64,000 nt of DNA. Origin: Fischerella sp. JS2 (GTDB lineage: Bacteria; Cyanobacteriota; Cyanobacteriia; Cyanobacteriales; Nostocaceae). Numbering within the stretch: position 1 is the first letter of the stretch; each line of letters begins with the position of its first letter. The DNA lies in NCBI RefSeq assembly GCF_032393985.1, contig NZ_CP135918.1:6697724-6761723 (forward strand), read 5' to 3'. The notes beneath the pieces are model-generated. The model searched no databases and was not told the origin of the DNA. It saw only the letters and a program-made list of their open reading frames with translations. Below are positions 18,405 through 27,071 of the stretch, in pieces. Made by a program: the position numbers and the translations under genes.

Positions 18405-18638
18405 ATGAGTACATATCAAATGAAAATTAAAGGTATCAAACGCGGTCAAACTATTGAACTCTTAGAACAAATTAATGATATTCCTGATGGTACAGAAATT
18501 CTCATTGAATTTGTAATTTCTTCAAAGCAAATAACTGAAGATTCACAAACTTTAAGTGATGAAGAAAGGCTCTCCAAACTCAACCTATTATTTGATGTTT
18601 GGCAAGACCAACCTGAACTAGTAGAAATATTTGTGTAG
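18405..18638 (+). CDS. Small antitoxin-like protein, apparently C-terminally shortened
   Basis: This protein of about 77 residues begins MSTYQMKIKGIKRGQTIELL; an ATG at 18420 or upstream at 18384 is also possible. The start IKGIKRGQTIELLEQINDIPDGTEI looks like the beta-hairpin DNA-binding part of a common cyanobacterial antitoxin type. The frame ends abruptly after WQDQPELVEIFV, where relatives, as I remember them, continue with about 15-20 more residues. A perfect GTGTAGT/ACTACAC hairpin spans the stop. No toxin gene follows. It is probably an orphan or decaying antitoxin. Confidence 0.5.
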   Translation: MSTYQMKIKGIKRGQTIELLEQINDIPDGTEILIEFVISSKQITEDSQTLSDEERLSKLNLLFDVWQDQPELVEIFV

Positions 18639-18687
18639 TTGTACTACACGATAAAATGAGAAAATGTATTGAGGTATCGACTCAGAT

Positions 18688-18909
18688 ATGGGTACTTTGC
18701 CAGAGATCGAAGCTGCTATCAAACAACTACCAGAAAATGATATTCGTCAACTAGCTGCTTGGCTGGAAGAATATTTGGAACAAATATGGGATCAGCAAAT
18801 CGAAACTGACTGGGCATCAGGAAAATTAGATCGACTAATTGCGAAAGCTGAAGCTGATATTGCAGCAAACCAAGTGCAAGATATAGATGAAATCTTTAAC
18901 AACTCCTGA
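18688..18909 (+). CDS. Antitoxin-like small protein of a RelE-type pair
   Basis: This acidic 73-residue helical protein (EIEAAIKQLPENDIRQLAAWLEEYL) ends ADIAANQVQDIDEIFNNS. It overlaps the next gene by 23 bp, a typical toxin-antitoxin arrangement. The conserved IKQLPENDIRQLAAWLEEY pattern is common in cyanobacterial antitoxin-like genes that precede RelE-like toxins. No DNA-binding domain is evident by eye. The spacing from the previous antitoxin-like gene is 49 bp. Confidence 0.65.
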   Translation: MGTLPEIEAAIKQLPENDIRQLAAWLEEYLEQIWDQQIETDWASGKLDRLIAKAEADIAANQVQDIDEIFNNS

Positions 18910-19144
18910 TTTTTGGGAAGCTTATGCCCGACTACCGGAGGATGTGAGGGAGCAAGCAACAAAAGCATATCAACTTTGGCAAGAAAATCAATCTCACATG
19001 TCTTTGCACTTTAAAAAAGTTGGCAAAAATCTTTGGTCTGTCCGTGTCACTGGTGGATATCGTGCTTTGGCTTTAAAAAAGGGAGATGATTATTACTGGT
19101 TTTGGTTAGGTACTCATGATGAGTATGACGCATTATTAAATTAA
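18887..19144 (+). CDS. RelE-like putative toxin
   Basis: This 85-residue protein has the compact RelE/HigB fold pattern: N-terminal helices (DFWEAYARLPEDVREQATKAYQLW), then HFKKVGKNLWSVRVTGGYRALALKKGDDYYWFWLGTHDEYD. The Arg residues in the VRVTGGYRAL strand and the His/Glu in GTHDEYD are at places used by ribosome-dependent mRNA interferases. The gene starts inside the antitoxin gene, so it is translationally coupled. It appears intact. Confidence 0.7.
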   Translation: MKSLTTPDFWEAYARLPEDVREQATKAYQLWQENQSHMSLHFKKVGKNLWSVRVTGGYRALALKKGDDYYWFWLGTHDEYDALLN

Positions 19145-19316
19145 CAAGCTTGAATGTTAGCAAAGAGTTAGCTTCAAAGTGAGCTAGATATCCTGAAAAT
19201 TGATTTGGAACTAATTGTACGATCGCCATCTGGAAAACAGAAGCAGTGAGGATTCTACGTAATCAAGAAGGCGATCGTCTGACTCCCTCAGTTGTAATTC
19301 GCTTCATAGTTCGTTT

Positions 19317-20258
19317 TCACAAACTCTCGTAGGTAAGTTCTGAGTTTGCCCAGTTAGTTTCTTCTAAGAATTCACCAAATGTAGTTAAAAGTCCAGGAAA
19401 CTCTGCTCGTAAGCGCTCAACATCAGCTTGATAACCTTTGTGACGATACCATTGAATTAAATCAAACAGGTCTTTTCGCAAAAGCAGCAAGAAAATCCAC
19501 GGTGCTACTTCCTTGTGAACAACGGTCATTCCCTGCACTTTGGAAAATTCTGCCGCCATCTGCTGAGGCGTCAGCACATCACCAGCAAGTTCTATCTCTT
19601 GACCTATGTACTCAGAAGGATTTTTGATCACATAAGCTGCGACTCGACCCATATCTTTAGTCGTAACTAAATGTATGGGTTTATCTGGCTGAATGGAAAA
19701 TGGAAATACTCCTTTGAGGATAGATGGTCGTGTATACTGCTTCCAAAACTCTTCCATAAACAAGCAGGCTCGTAACATGGTTGTTGGTAGGCCTGCCGCT
19801 TTGAGAACTTGTTCTACTTTGTATTTTTGATCGATGTGAGGAATTCCGGATTTTCTATCTGCTCCTCCTGCGGAGTTATACACGAAATGTTTAATGTTAG
19901 CTTGCTTAGCAACTTGGGCAACTCGCTTTGCTCTTTCTACTTCTCGGGGATCAGGTTTTGCGGCATCAGCAGTGGTAGCATGACAGTAGACAGCCGAAAT
20001 ATCTGCAAAGGCTGGTGAAATAGAGTCCTCATCATCTAAGTTAGCCTCTATAAGCTCGACTCCTGCATTGCTCATTTTTAATAATGAGGGGCGGCTGAGG
20101 TCGATTTTCCTGGTGATGGCACGCAAATTATTAACTCCTTGTTCAAGAAATCCCTTAACCACATTTGTGCCTGTGCCACCTGTGACTCCAATGAGCAAAA
20201 CTTTCCCGACGTTTGCTTGTTGTTTGTTTTGACCATTATCTAAAGGCATAATTTTCAC
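19317..20258 (-). CDS. NmrA-like NAD(P)-binding oxidoreductase or redox sensor
   Basis: This 313-residue atypical short-chain dehydrogenase has the glycine-rich motif LLIGVTGGTGTNVVKG at about residue 21. The active-site region YNSAGGADRKSG lacks the classical Tyr-x-x-x-Lys, and VTTKDMGRVAAYVI is typical of NmrA/HSCARG-like and isoflavone-reductase-like proteins. Members bind NADP(H) and act as reductases or as regulators. The substrate is unknown. It is a single leftward gene, with a rightward glycosyltransferase upstream. Confidence 0.8.
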   Translation of the reverse strand: MKIMPLDNGQNKQQANVGKVLLIGVTGGTGTNVVKGFLEQGVNNLRAITRKIDLSRPSLLKMSNAGVELIEANLDDEDSISPAFADISAVYCHATTADAAKPDPREVERAKRVAQVAKQANIKHFVYNSAGGADRKSGIPHIDQKYKVEQVLKAAGLPTTMLRACLFMEEFWKQYTRPSILKGVFPFSIQPDKPIHLVTTKDMGRVAAYVIKNPSEYIGQEIELAGDVLTPQQMAAEFSKVQGMTVVHKEVAPWIFLLLLRKDLFDLIQWYRHKGYQADVERLRAEFPGLLTTFGEFLEETNWANSELTYESL

Positions 20259-20477
20259 AACTTAGATAAAGGTTCACCAGACATATTACTTTTACATGTT
20301 ACTTTAACGGAGTTTAACGGTTTCTACAAGGCGAGCAATGATATATGCGATCGCTTGCCCTTGCGGAATTCGGCATTTTTGAGGATGTTCTTGGGTATTA
20401 GAGAGTTAATCTGAAATTAGAAGCTAGATCAAGAAAAGCTTACTTTTTCTGGGCTATGTATTCAAAAGCAACTCAAA

Positions 20478-21617
20478 ATGATTATTAACTTAGAAATTAT
20501 ATTCCTAACGCTGATGCTAGGCTCAGTGGTATTTTACATATCATGTGCCTTTTGTACACATCAGTTTTTTGCATCTACCCAAAAGCAGATTCCCAATAAC
20601 CAAGATCTACCAGTCTCAATTATGGTATCGGTGAGTGGATTAGATGAGGGAGCATGGGAAAATTGGTCATCGCTGTGTAAGCAAAACTATCCGAATTATG
20701 AAGTGCTGTTTGGAGTGACAGATCCGAAAGACTCTGCTGTTCCCTTACTAAAAAAGCTGGTTGCAACTTTCCCTGACACAGTAAGACTGTTTATTGGTTT
20801 AGAATCACGAGGAGTCAACTATAAAGATAGCAACCTGAGTTATTTATTGGAAGAGTCTCAACATGAAGTAATCATTTTTGCTGATGGTGATATCCGAGTA
20901 AATCCTGACTACATCCGCACTGTTGTAACTCCTTTGCTGGATGGGAAAGTAGATGTTGTCACCAGTGCCTATATCGGGCACAATCCCCAATATCTGGGTG
21001 CTGCTGTTGCTTCCTTTGGTCGTTGTGTTGATTTTATTCCTAGTTTGTTAATAGCTCGTAGACTTGACGATGGTCTACGCTTTACTATAGGAGTAACTAT
21101 AGCTACTCGTAAATCTACGTTAGCTGATTTTGGTGGGTTGCACCTCAACCGCATTGGTTCAGACTATAATCTCGGCAAAAGAGCAGCTCAAGCAGGTTAT
21201 AAAGTAGAACTATCATCCTATATTCTAGAGTGGGATACTGGTCGAGAAAACTTGAAGCAGGTGTTTACGCGAGAGTTACGCTGGGCGCGGACTATTCGTT
21301 ACAATCGCGGCGCACAGTACTATGCTATGGTGTTCTGCTACGGCACTGTTTACTGTATTCCCCTGTTATTACTGTCGGGGTTTGCTGGTTGGGCAGTAGC
21401 TGTGTGCTTTACCACGATTATTATTCGTTATGTGCAAGTACTAGTAAGTATTTTGAGTATGAACTGTCCCAAACTCTTACGTTGGCTTTGGATAATCCCG
21501 TTACGAGACTCACTCAGTTTTATTGTTTGGGTTATGGGTGCGTTTGGACAACGTATTTATTGGCGTGGAAGATATCTGCGGGTAGAAGGTGATGGTGTCA
21601 TCTCTCCGTGGAAGTAA
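20478..21617 (+). CDS. hpnI: HpnI-type glycosyltransferase (ceramide-glucosyltransferase-like, hopanoid)
   Basis: This 379-residue membrane glycosyltransferase of the GT21 type has an N-terminal helix (residues 5-27), a cytosolic GT-A domain and three C-terminal hydrophobic segments. Ceramide-glucosyltransferase motifs are visible: SIMVSVSGLDEGAWENWSSL, FADGDIRVNPDYIR (D1/D2 region), GSDYNLGKRAAQAGY (D3) and the acceptor motif RELRWARTIR ((Q/R)xxRW). In hopanoid producers HpnI adds N-acetylglucosamine to bacteriohopanetetrol. The cluster context (hpnP-like and hpnB-like genes within 7 kb) supports this over a general GT21 enzyme. Confidence 0.75.
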   Translation: MIINLEIIFLTLMLGSVVFYISCAFCTHQFFASTQKQIPNNQDLPVSIMVSVSGLDEGAWENWSSLCKQNYPNYEVLFGVTDPKDSAVPLLKKLVATFPDTVRLFIGLESRGVNYKDSNLSYLLEESQHEVIIFADGDIRVNPDYIRTVVTPLLDGKVDVVTSAYIGHNPQYLGAAVASFGRCVDFIPSLLIARRLDDGLRFTIGVTIATRKSTLADFGGLHLNRIGSDYNLGKRAAQAGYKVELSSYILEWDTGRENLKQVFTRELRWARTIRYNRGAQYYAMVFCYGTVYCIPLLLLSGFAGWAVAVCFTTIIIRYVQVLVSILSMNCPKLLRWLWIIPLRDSLSFIVWVMGAFGQRIYWRGRYLRVEGDGVISPWK

Positions 21618-21861
21618 TGAAAGGTTGGTTTTGAGTACAGCATTTCGTTAATTCCTATTTCTATACAAATGCTATTCTGCCTTGAAGTTGTCCTCTAGGT
21701 GTCTATACGCTTACGTTTATGTCTGATCTAATTTCAGATGGTGGCTAAAGTTATGTTTTAGAAATCGACCACCGATAAACACAGATGCACACAGATGGAT
21801 ACAGATGGATTATCCATTTGTGACTAATTTTTGATGATTCATGACTATTAATGATTAGATA

Positions 21862-22854
21862 TTATGCTGCTTCAAATTCACCCAAAATTTGATTGTAAAC
21901 TTTGAGCAAGTAATGAGGTTGAAATAAGGTAATTACATAACCTATAAAAACTAAAACTACTGAAGTAATAACAATGGGAATTGCCAAAGGAAAGTAAAGT
22001 ATGTGACTTGGTTGATGAGTAAACATTTTACTTATCCTTTCAGATAAAATCCGTAACTTACCTTGCAAGCGGGCCATAGAGTCACGGTATTTCTGTTGAG
22101 ATTTGGCTAGCAAACGGTTTTGCCAGTAATAATCGTGACCAATCAATAAGAAACGCCAGAAAAAGTGAGATAGCCCTGATGGTGGGGCGTGGGTTGCTCT
22201 GGCTTGTGGTTGTCTCCAAATTGTATAGCCCAAGGAACGTAATGTGTGAGCATGAATTACACAGTTACCTCGGTAAAGAACTAGTTCGGTGGGAATGGGG
22301 TATTGTAGGAGAAATTCGCGGCGAAAAGCGACATTATTGAGAAAGTATTGGGAAGTTCGTTTGAGAGTTTTCTGCTTTGAATATTGGGGAAAAATATAAG
22401 TCAAAGCCATAGCTGTGCCGTAGATTCCCCTAGCTTGTGTTGTTGTTTCTCCAGCAACAATTTGGATCTCATCGCTTTGAGTGAAAGGGATGAGGAGATT
22501 TCTTAACCAGTTAGTTTCATAGATGCAGTCAGAGTCACAATAGACTACTATCTCCCCTGTGACTAGATTAGCTCCCAGCATTTTTGCTTGGTAATATCCA
22601 CTCCCTGATGGTGCTTGATAAACTTTAATCCAGGAATATTTTTGACGTAGCTGTTCTAGCTTCTGGGGAGGAACATCACCGCTATCTATTAATAACACTT
22701 CATTAGCTTGAGTAGGTGAGAGGTCTTGATTTACTAATGAATTTAGAGACTCAGATAGTTTGTTGATGTCAGCATTAGCCAAATTTTCTGTTTCTAGGAC
22801 AATAGAAAAACTTGGTAATCTTTCTTGAGGTTGAAATACTCTTGTCTGTCCCAT
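21862..22854 (-). CDS. Family 2 glycosyltransferase with C-terminal membrane helices
   Basis: This 330-residue GT-A enzyme has the nucleotide-sugar site EVVYCDSDCIYETNW-like block (GEIVVYCDSDCIYE, about residue 105), a donor loop NNVAFRRE and a C-terminal hydrophobic pair (LYFPLAIPIVITSVVLVFIG). The substrate is not evident. It sits leftward between the hpnI-like and hpnP-like genes, so it may glycosylate a hopanoid or an exopolysaccharide, but this is only context. It shows no sign of truncation. Confidence 0.75.
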   Translation of the reverse strand: MGQTRVFQPQERLPSFSIVLETENLANADINKLSESLNSLVNQDLSPTQANEVLLIDSGDVPPQKLEQLRQKYSWIKVYQAPSGSGYYQAKMLGANLVTGEIVVYCDSDCIYETNWLRNLLIPFTQSDEIQIVAGETTTQARGIYGTAMALTYIFPQYSKQKTLKRTSQYFLNNVAFRREFLLQYPIPTELVLYRGNCVIHAHTLRSLGYTIWRQPQARATHAPPSGLSHFFWRFLLIGHDYYWQNRLLAKSQQKYRDSMARLQGKLRILSERISKMFTHQPSHILYFPLAIPIVITSVVLVFIGYVITLFQPHYLLKVYNQILGEFEAA

Positions 22855-23140
22855 AGTTTAATTTTTTATTTAGTTGTGTTTATTTATCTACATGTTTGTG
22901 CCTAGATGAATTGGTGATCACAATCGAGCATTCCCCAATCAAAATTTTGCACAGACGATGGAATTAGTACCCTTTTTTTGGCGTTGCATAAAATGGAGAT
23001 GAGGAATGAACCGCCAAGATGCCAAGGACGCTAAGAATTAATTTTGTCTAAAAATATAAAATAAAATCATCCCACAAATATGCAACGCTCTTTTTTTATT
23101 ATAAAAAACAAGCCGTGCTTGATCTAATGAATTAGAGTAG

Positions 23141-23265
23141 TGGTCTGTTTCATTAATTGAGATGGGTTATATAATTTAATGAATTACCCTTTCGTCCTCT
23201 TCTCTTGGCGTACTTGGCGTCTTTGCGGTTCGTTTTTTACCTTTCAGAACTAATGAAACAGACCA
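23141..23265. mobile_element. Candidate MITE with 15-bp perfect terminal inverted repeats
   Basis: TGGTCTGTTTCATTA (23141-23155) is perfectly inverted at 23251-23265. The flanks GTAG (23137-23140) and GTAG (23266-23269) match and may be a target duplication. The 125-bp interior is non-coding and contains a TTGGCGTCTTTGCGGTTCG stretch related to the GAACCGC(C)AAG dispersed repeat. The whole 22855-23378 gap carries no gene. Confidence 0.65.
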
Positions 23266-23301
23266 GTAGTAGTTCACCAAATTGATTTTGATAGGTTGGC
23301 C

Positions 23302-23332
23302 AGATCCCAACTTTTTTAAAAAGTCAGGGATC
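23302..23332. repeat. AGATCCC...GGGATCT palindromic repeat, copy 1
   Basis: This is an imperfect hairpin with AGATCCC and GGGATCT ends around a T/A-rich loop containing AAAAAGTC. Close relatives lie at 29155-29187 and 62153-62185. Here and at 29187 the bases after GATCT also match partially (C-rich, then TCGCAA). Confidence 0.8.
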
Positions 23333-23378
23333 TAACCCTTCGCAAAGAGTCAAAACTTATCTAGTCGAGTCGTTATAT

Positions 23379-25031
23379 TTAGGTATGAACTGCATTACGT
23401 ATCTTTTGGGAATAAAACGAAGCCGATTCTTCATTTTTGGCGCATTCTTGAGCAAATTTAATGAGATGATGACCCACAAGTCCGACGTGAATCAAGTTCT
23501 CAATATTACCTGCTTTTAATTGCGGTAGTGCCATTTTCCAAAATGTCTGACGATAGTTACCAAATAACCCTACCCGGAGCAAAATATTTACCATATAAGT
23601 TAAACCTTTACGGAGATTAGCTCCTGAAGTGCGAGCGGGGCTATTGGGAACTTTGATGCGATTAGGGTAAGTGTGTTCTACATTGTGGGCAAATCGCTGA
23701 TATAAAAATTCTGGTTCATAGGCTGTTGTAATACAGCGACGCCACATTTCTACTACCTGTTCATAGGGCATTAAAAACTTGATATTCGACTCACGATTTT
23801 CCTCAAATACTAGTCGCCCTTCTTGTTCTAGCCTACGCCACAAAGGAGTTTTTGGTAATGCATGTAATAGGTTAATTGTCAACATAGGAATTTGAGACAG
23901 ACGAATAAATTCGAGAATTCGGTCTGCGGTTTCTGGTGTGTCTGTATCAAAGCCAATGATGATTCCTGATACAACTTCCATACCATAGCTATTTAAAACT
24001 TTTACTGCTTCCAAAATTGGCATACTTAGATTGTGAGTTTTAGAAATAGCGTGGAGGGCTTCTGGTTCTGGGGTTTCAATGCCACAGAAGACTGTACAAA
24101 AATAGGCTTCGCGCATCATTTCCAAAAGTTTGGGACTTTGAGCTAAATTCAATGTGGCTTCACAAGCAAACTGGATGGGATAGCCATTGTGCTTTTGCCA
24201 GTCAATTAGGTATGGCAGCAAATTCATGATGGCACGACGATCGCCTACAAAGTTATCATCTACAAAATAGACTGCTCCTGGATTACCACGTTCGAGCATA
24301 GTATTGAGTTCGGCGATCACTTGCTCTGGTGTTTTCAGGCGGGGGTTGCGTCCATAAAGTTCGGGAATATCACAAAACTCACAGCGATAGGGACAACCAC
24401 TGGAAAACTGAATATTAGCGAGGAAATATTGATTGAGATCCAGCAAGTGATAAGCTGGGATGGGAAACTCACTAAGGGGTAAGCGTTCTTTAGTTTCAAA
24501 GCGAATTTGCTGTTGGGGAGGTTCTGTGTGGTGATCTAAATACTCGATTATGCGATCGCTTGCATCTCCCAACTCACCCAAATGCAAAATATCAAACTCA
24601 GGATAATATTCTGGGCAACCAGAGACTGAAGGACCACCTAAAATAGTAATTTTGCCTTCTGCATGGGCAAGTCGATTAATTTCATTAATCTGTGGTCGCT
24701 GGATGTGCATCCCACTGACAATTACCGCATCAGCCCATTGGTAATCTGTCCTTGTTGCTGTTCGCACGTTTTCATCTATAAACCGGACTTCCCACTTTTG
24801 GGGTAAATAAGAAGCAACTAGTAAAATACCTTGTGGAGGCATAAAAGCTTGGACTTTTCTCCCCATAAGCGGGTAAGCATGATGAAAAGTGCCAAAAGAG
24901 CGACTGTACTTGGGAAAGATGCAGAGAATGCGCCGATGGTTAAGCGGTAGATAGGGAGTTGTTTTAATAGAAGCAGTTTCCGAATTTACCACAGGAATTT
25001 GATCTGCCAAAGACTTGAGATTCACACTCAT
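23379..25031 (-). CDS. hpnP: B12-binding radical SAM protein, probable hopanoid C-2 methylase HpnP
   Basis: This protein of about 550 residues starts MSVNLKSLADQIP (ATG 25031; 25046 also possible). It has an N-terminal cobalamin-binding domain (ILCIFPKYSRSFGTFHHAYP, then SGMHIQRPQINE and LGGPSVSGCPEYYPE), a radical SAM core with the cluster motif CPYRCEFC (about residue 200) and YFVDDNFVGDRRA, and a DUF4070-like C-terminus. The FGTFHHAYPL...AFMPPQGILL block and total length match what I recall of HpnP, which methylates hopanoids at C-2 using SAM-derived methylcobalamin. Related DUF4070 radical SAM proteins exist, so the exact substrate is an inference strengthened by the hpnI/hpnB neighbours. 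Confidence 0.72.
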   Translation of the reverse strand: MSVNLKSLADQIPVVNSETASIKTTPYLPLNHRRILCIFPKYSRSFGTFHHAYPLMGRKVQAFMPPQGILLVASYLPQKWEVRFIDENVRTATRTDYQWADAVIVSGMHIQRPQINEINRLAHAEGKITILGGPSVSGCPEYYPEFDILHLGELGDASDRIIEYLDHHTEPPQQQIRFETKERLPLSEFPIPAYHLLDLNQYFLANIQFSSGCPYRCEFCDIPELYGRNPRLKTPEQVIAELNTMLERGNPGAVYFVDDNFVGDRRAIMNLLPYLIDWQKHNGYPIQFACEATLNLAQSPKLLEMMREAYFCTVFCGIETPEPEALHAISKTHNLSMPILEAVKVLNSYGMEVVSGIIIGFDTDTPETADRILEFIRLSQIPMLTINLLHALPKTPLWRRLEQEGRLVFEENRESNIKFLMPYEQVVEMWRRCITTAYEPEFLYQRFAHNVEHTYPNRIKVPNSPARTSGANLRKGLTYMVNILLRVGLFGNYRQTFWKMALPQLKAGNIENLIHVGLVGHHLIKFAQECAKNEESASFYSQKIRNAVHT

Positions 25032-25068
25032 TCCGTTTCTCCCCACAAAACCGTTAACAGTTATCAGT

Positions 25069-25097
25069 TAGAGACGCGATGTTCCTCGCGTCTGTAC
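25069..25097. repeat. 30-bp hairpin element, copy B
   Basis: GAGACGCGA-TGTTCC-TCGCGTCTGTAC stem-loop inside TTATCAGTTA...AGTTATCAG repeats, between the divergent hpnP-like and ABC exporter genes. It matches copies A, C and D. Confidence 0.8.
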
Positions 25098-25291
25098 AGT
25101 TATCAGATGACTGGCAAAACAGCTTGTGTGACCCCCGCCATAAACCTAATAACTGTTCACTGATTTAACTAATCTATTAGCAGAATTAGTGGTGATTGCA
25201 ACTACCTGGTGTGATAACTTTATAAGTTTTTACTGTAAAAGATAAAATTTCCCCAAGGGGCACCAACTAAAGTGGTTTGTAAACAAGTATC

Positions 25292-26926
25292 ATGCATTTG
25301 ATTTCTTTTCTGCTGCGTTCTTCTTGGAAAATGATCGCGATCGCGATCACAACTGGCTTTCTCAGCGGTGGTAGCAGTGCTGCTTTAATTGCCCTTATCA
25401 GCAATGTTGCTACTAATAACCCCGGTTCTTCCTTAAAAATTATAATTTGGGGTTTTGTAGGATTGGCATTAGTTGCGCTGATCACCAGCATTATTTCCCA
25501 AGTGATGCTGATTCGCTTATCTCAAAATGCAGTCTTGCAACTACGGATGCGTTTGAGTTGTCAGATTCTCTCCTCCGAGTTGAGTCATTTAGAACAACTA
25601 GGAAATCCCCGCCTGTTAGCAACCCTTACCGAAGATATTCAAGCAGTTGCTGATGGGGTTTATCAGATGCCTTTTTTATTTATTAATTTAGCGATCGTCT
25701 TAGGCTGTGTTGTTTACATCACTTGGTTATCTTGGTTAGTCTTGCTTATGGTTGCAGGACTATCTGTAGTAGCAATTGCTAGCTGTCAGTGGTTTTTGAA
25801 CAAAGGTAAGAAATTACTCACCTTAGCTCGTGAAGATCAAGATGTACTGTTTGACCAATTCCGTACTATTACTGAAGGTGTCAAAGAACTTAAGCTCCAC
25901 TATAACCGACGTCAAGTCTTTTTAGACAAAAAACTGCAATCAACTGCTACTAAATACCGTCGTCACAACATTAATGGTTTTACCTTTTTTGCCATAACCA
26001 CCAGTTGGGGTCAACTCATCTTCTTTTTCACGATGGGTTTTGTCATCTTTGCACTGCCTAATTTGCTAGCCATCAATCCGCAAACTCTTTCTAGCTATAT
26101 CTTGACCTTCACTTACTTGATGATGCCAATGAATAATATCATCAGTAAACTTCCGCTTTTGAGTAAAGCTAGCATTGCCTTACAAAAAATAGAATCACTG
26201 GGTCTATCTCTAACTCATCGAGCTGAAGTATCAACAGTTCCACCTGCTGCTAAGACTGTTTGGCATCGTTTACAACTCAAGGATATTATTCACGCTTATC
26301 ATACAGCAGAAGAAGACAAAAGTTTTATTTTGGGTCCTATCAACCTGACACTTTATCCACAAGAGATTGTATTTATAGTCGGGGGGAATGGTAGCGGTAA
26401 ATCTACTTTAGCTAAATTGCTTACTGGACTTTATATTCCAGAAGCGGGAGAAATTAGGCTAGATCAAGATTTAATTACTGAACAAAATCGAGAATGGTAT
26501 CGTCAACATTTTTCTGTAGTGTTTTCTGACTTTTATTTATTTGATGAACTTTTAGGATTAGAAAATTCTAGTCTATATCATAAAGTCCAAGAGTACCTCA
26601 AACTTTTACAGTTAGAGCATAAAGTGAAAGTTAAAAATGGTAGACTTTCTACTACTGCTCTTTCTCAAGGACAACGTAAAAGACTAGCATTACTGACTGT
26701 ATACCTAGAAGATCGATCCATTTATTTATTTGATGAATGGGCAGCAGATCAAGACCCAGCATTCAAGGAAATATTTTACAAAGAACTACTGCCAAAACTC
26801 AGGGATACAGGTAAAACAATATTGGTCATCACCCACGATGATCGCTATTTTCATCTAGCAGATAGAATTGTTAAACTTGAATATGGAAAAATTGAATTTG
26901 ACACGCATAATTTTATTCAGAACTGA
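25292..26926 (+). CDS. Cyclic-peptide-type ABC exporter (SyrD/PvdE/YojI-like)
   Basis: This 544-residue fused exporter has six membrane segments (about residues 15-290) and an ATPase domain with Walker A GGNGSGKST (about residue 366), signature LSQGQRKRLALL and Walker B IYLFDEWAADQDP. The DEWAADQDP phrase and short helical linker are characteristic of the cyclic peptide transporter subfamily, which in other bacteria exports siderophores, lipopeptides or microcin-like peptides. No peptide synthetase or precursor gene is adjacent. It could instead handle a lipid from the hopanoid region; that is speculation. Confidence 0.82.
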   Translation: MHLISFLLRSSWKMIAIAITTGFLSGGSSAALIALISNVATNNPGSSLKIIIWGFVGLALVALITSIISQVMLIRLSQNAVLQLRMRLSCQILSSELSHLEQLGNPRLLATLTEDIQAVADGVYQMPFLFINLAIVLGCVVYITWLSWLVLLMVAGLSVVAIASCQWFLNKGKKLLTLAREDQDVLFDQFRTITEGVKELKLHYNRRQVFLDKKLQSTATKYRRHNINGFTFFAITTSWGQLIFFFTMGFVIFALPNLLAINPQTLSSYILTFTYLMMPMNNIISKLPLLSKASIALQKIESLGLSLTHRAEVSTVPPAAKTVWHRLQLKDIIHAYHTAEEDKSFILGPINLTLYPQEIVFIVGGNGSGKSTLAKLLTGLYIPEAGEIRLDQDLITEQNREWYRQHFSVVFSDFYLFDELLGLENSSLYHKVQEYLKLLQLEHKVKVKNGRLSTTALSQGQRKRLALLTVYLEDRSIYLFDEWAADQDPAFKEIFYKELLPKLRDTGKTILVITHDDRYFHLADRIVKLEYGKIEFDTHNFIQN

Positions 26927-26995
26927 GAGATAACTAAATTGAACTTTCTTAGAATACAAATAATCCCAGATACATACCGATAAATTATCCGTGTA

Positions 26996-27028
26996 CCCTA
27001 CGGGAAGCCGCCCTTAGGGGCGTCTACA
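26996..27028. repeat. CCCTACGGGAAGCC...GCGTCTAC dispersed repeat
   Basis: This short imperfect palindrome has the CCTACGGGAAGCC start and GGGGCGTCTACA end, upstream of the hpnB-like gene. Relatives lie at 55166-55193 and 63251-63282 and, more weakly, at 1141-1191. Confidence 0.7.
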
Positions 27029-27071
27029 TCGCTGTGCATCAGTGTTCGTTATTTAAAAATAATCTTAATTT

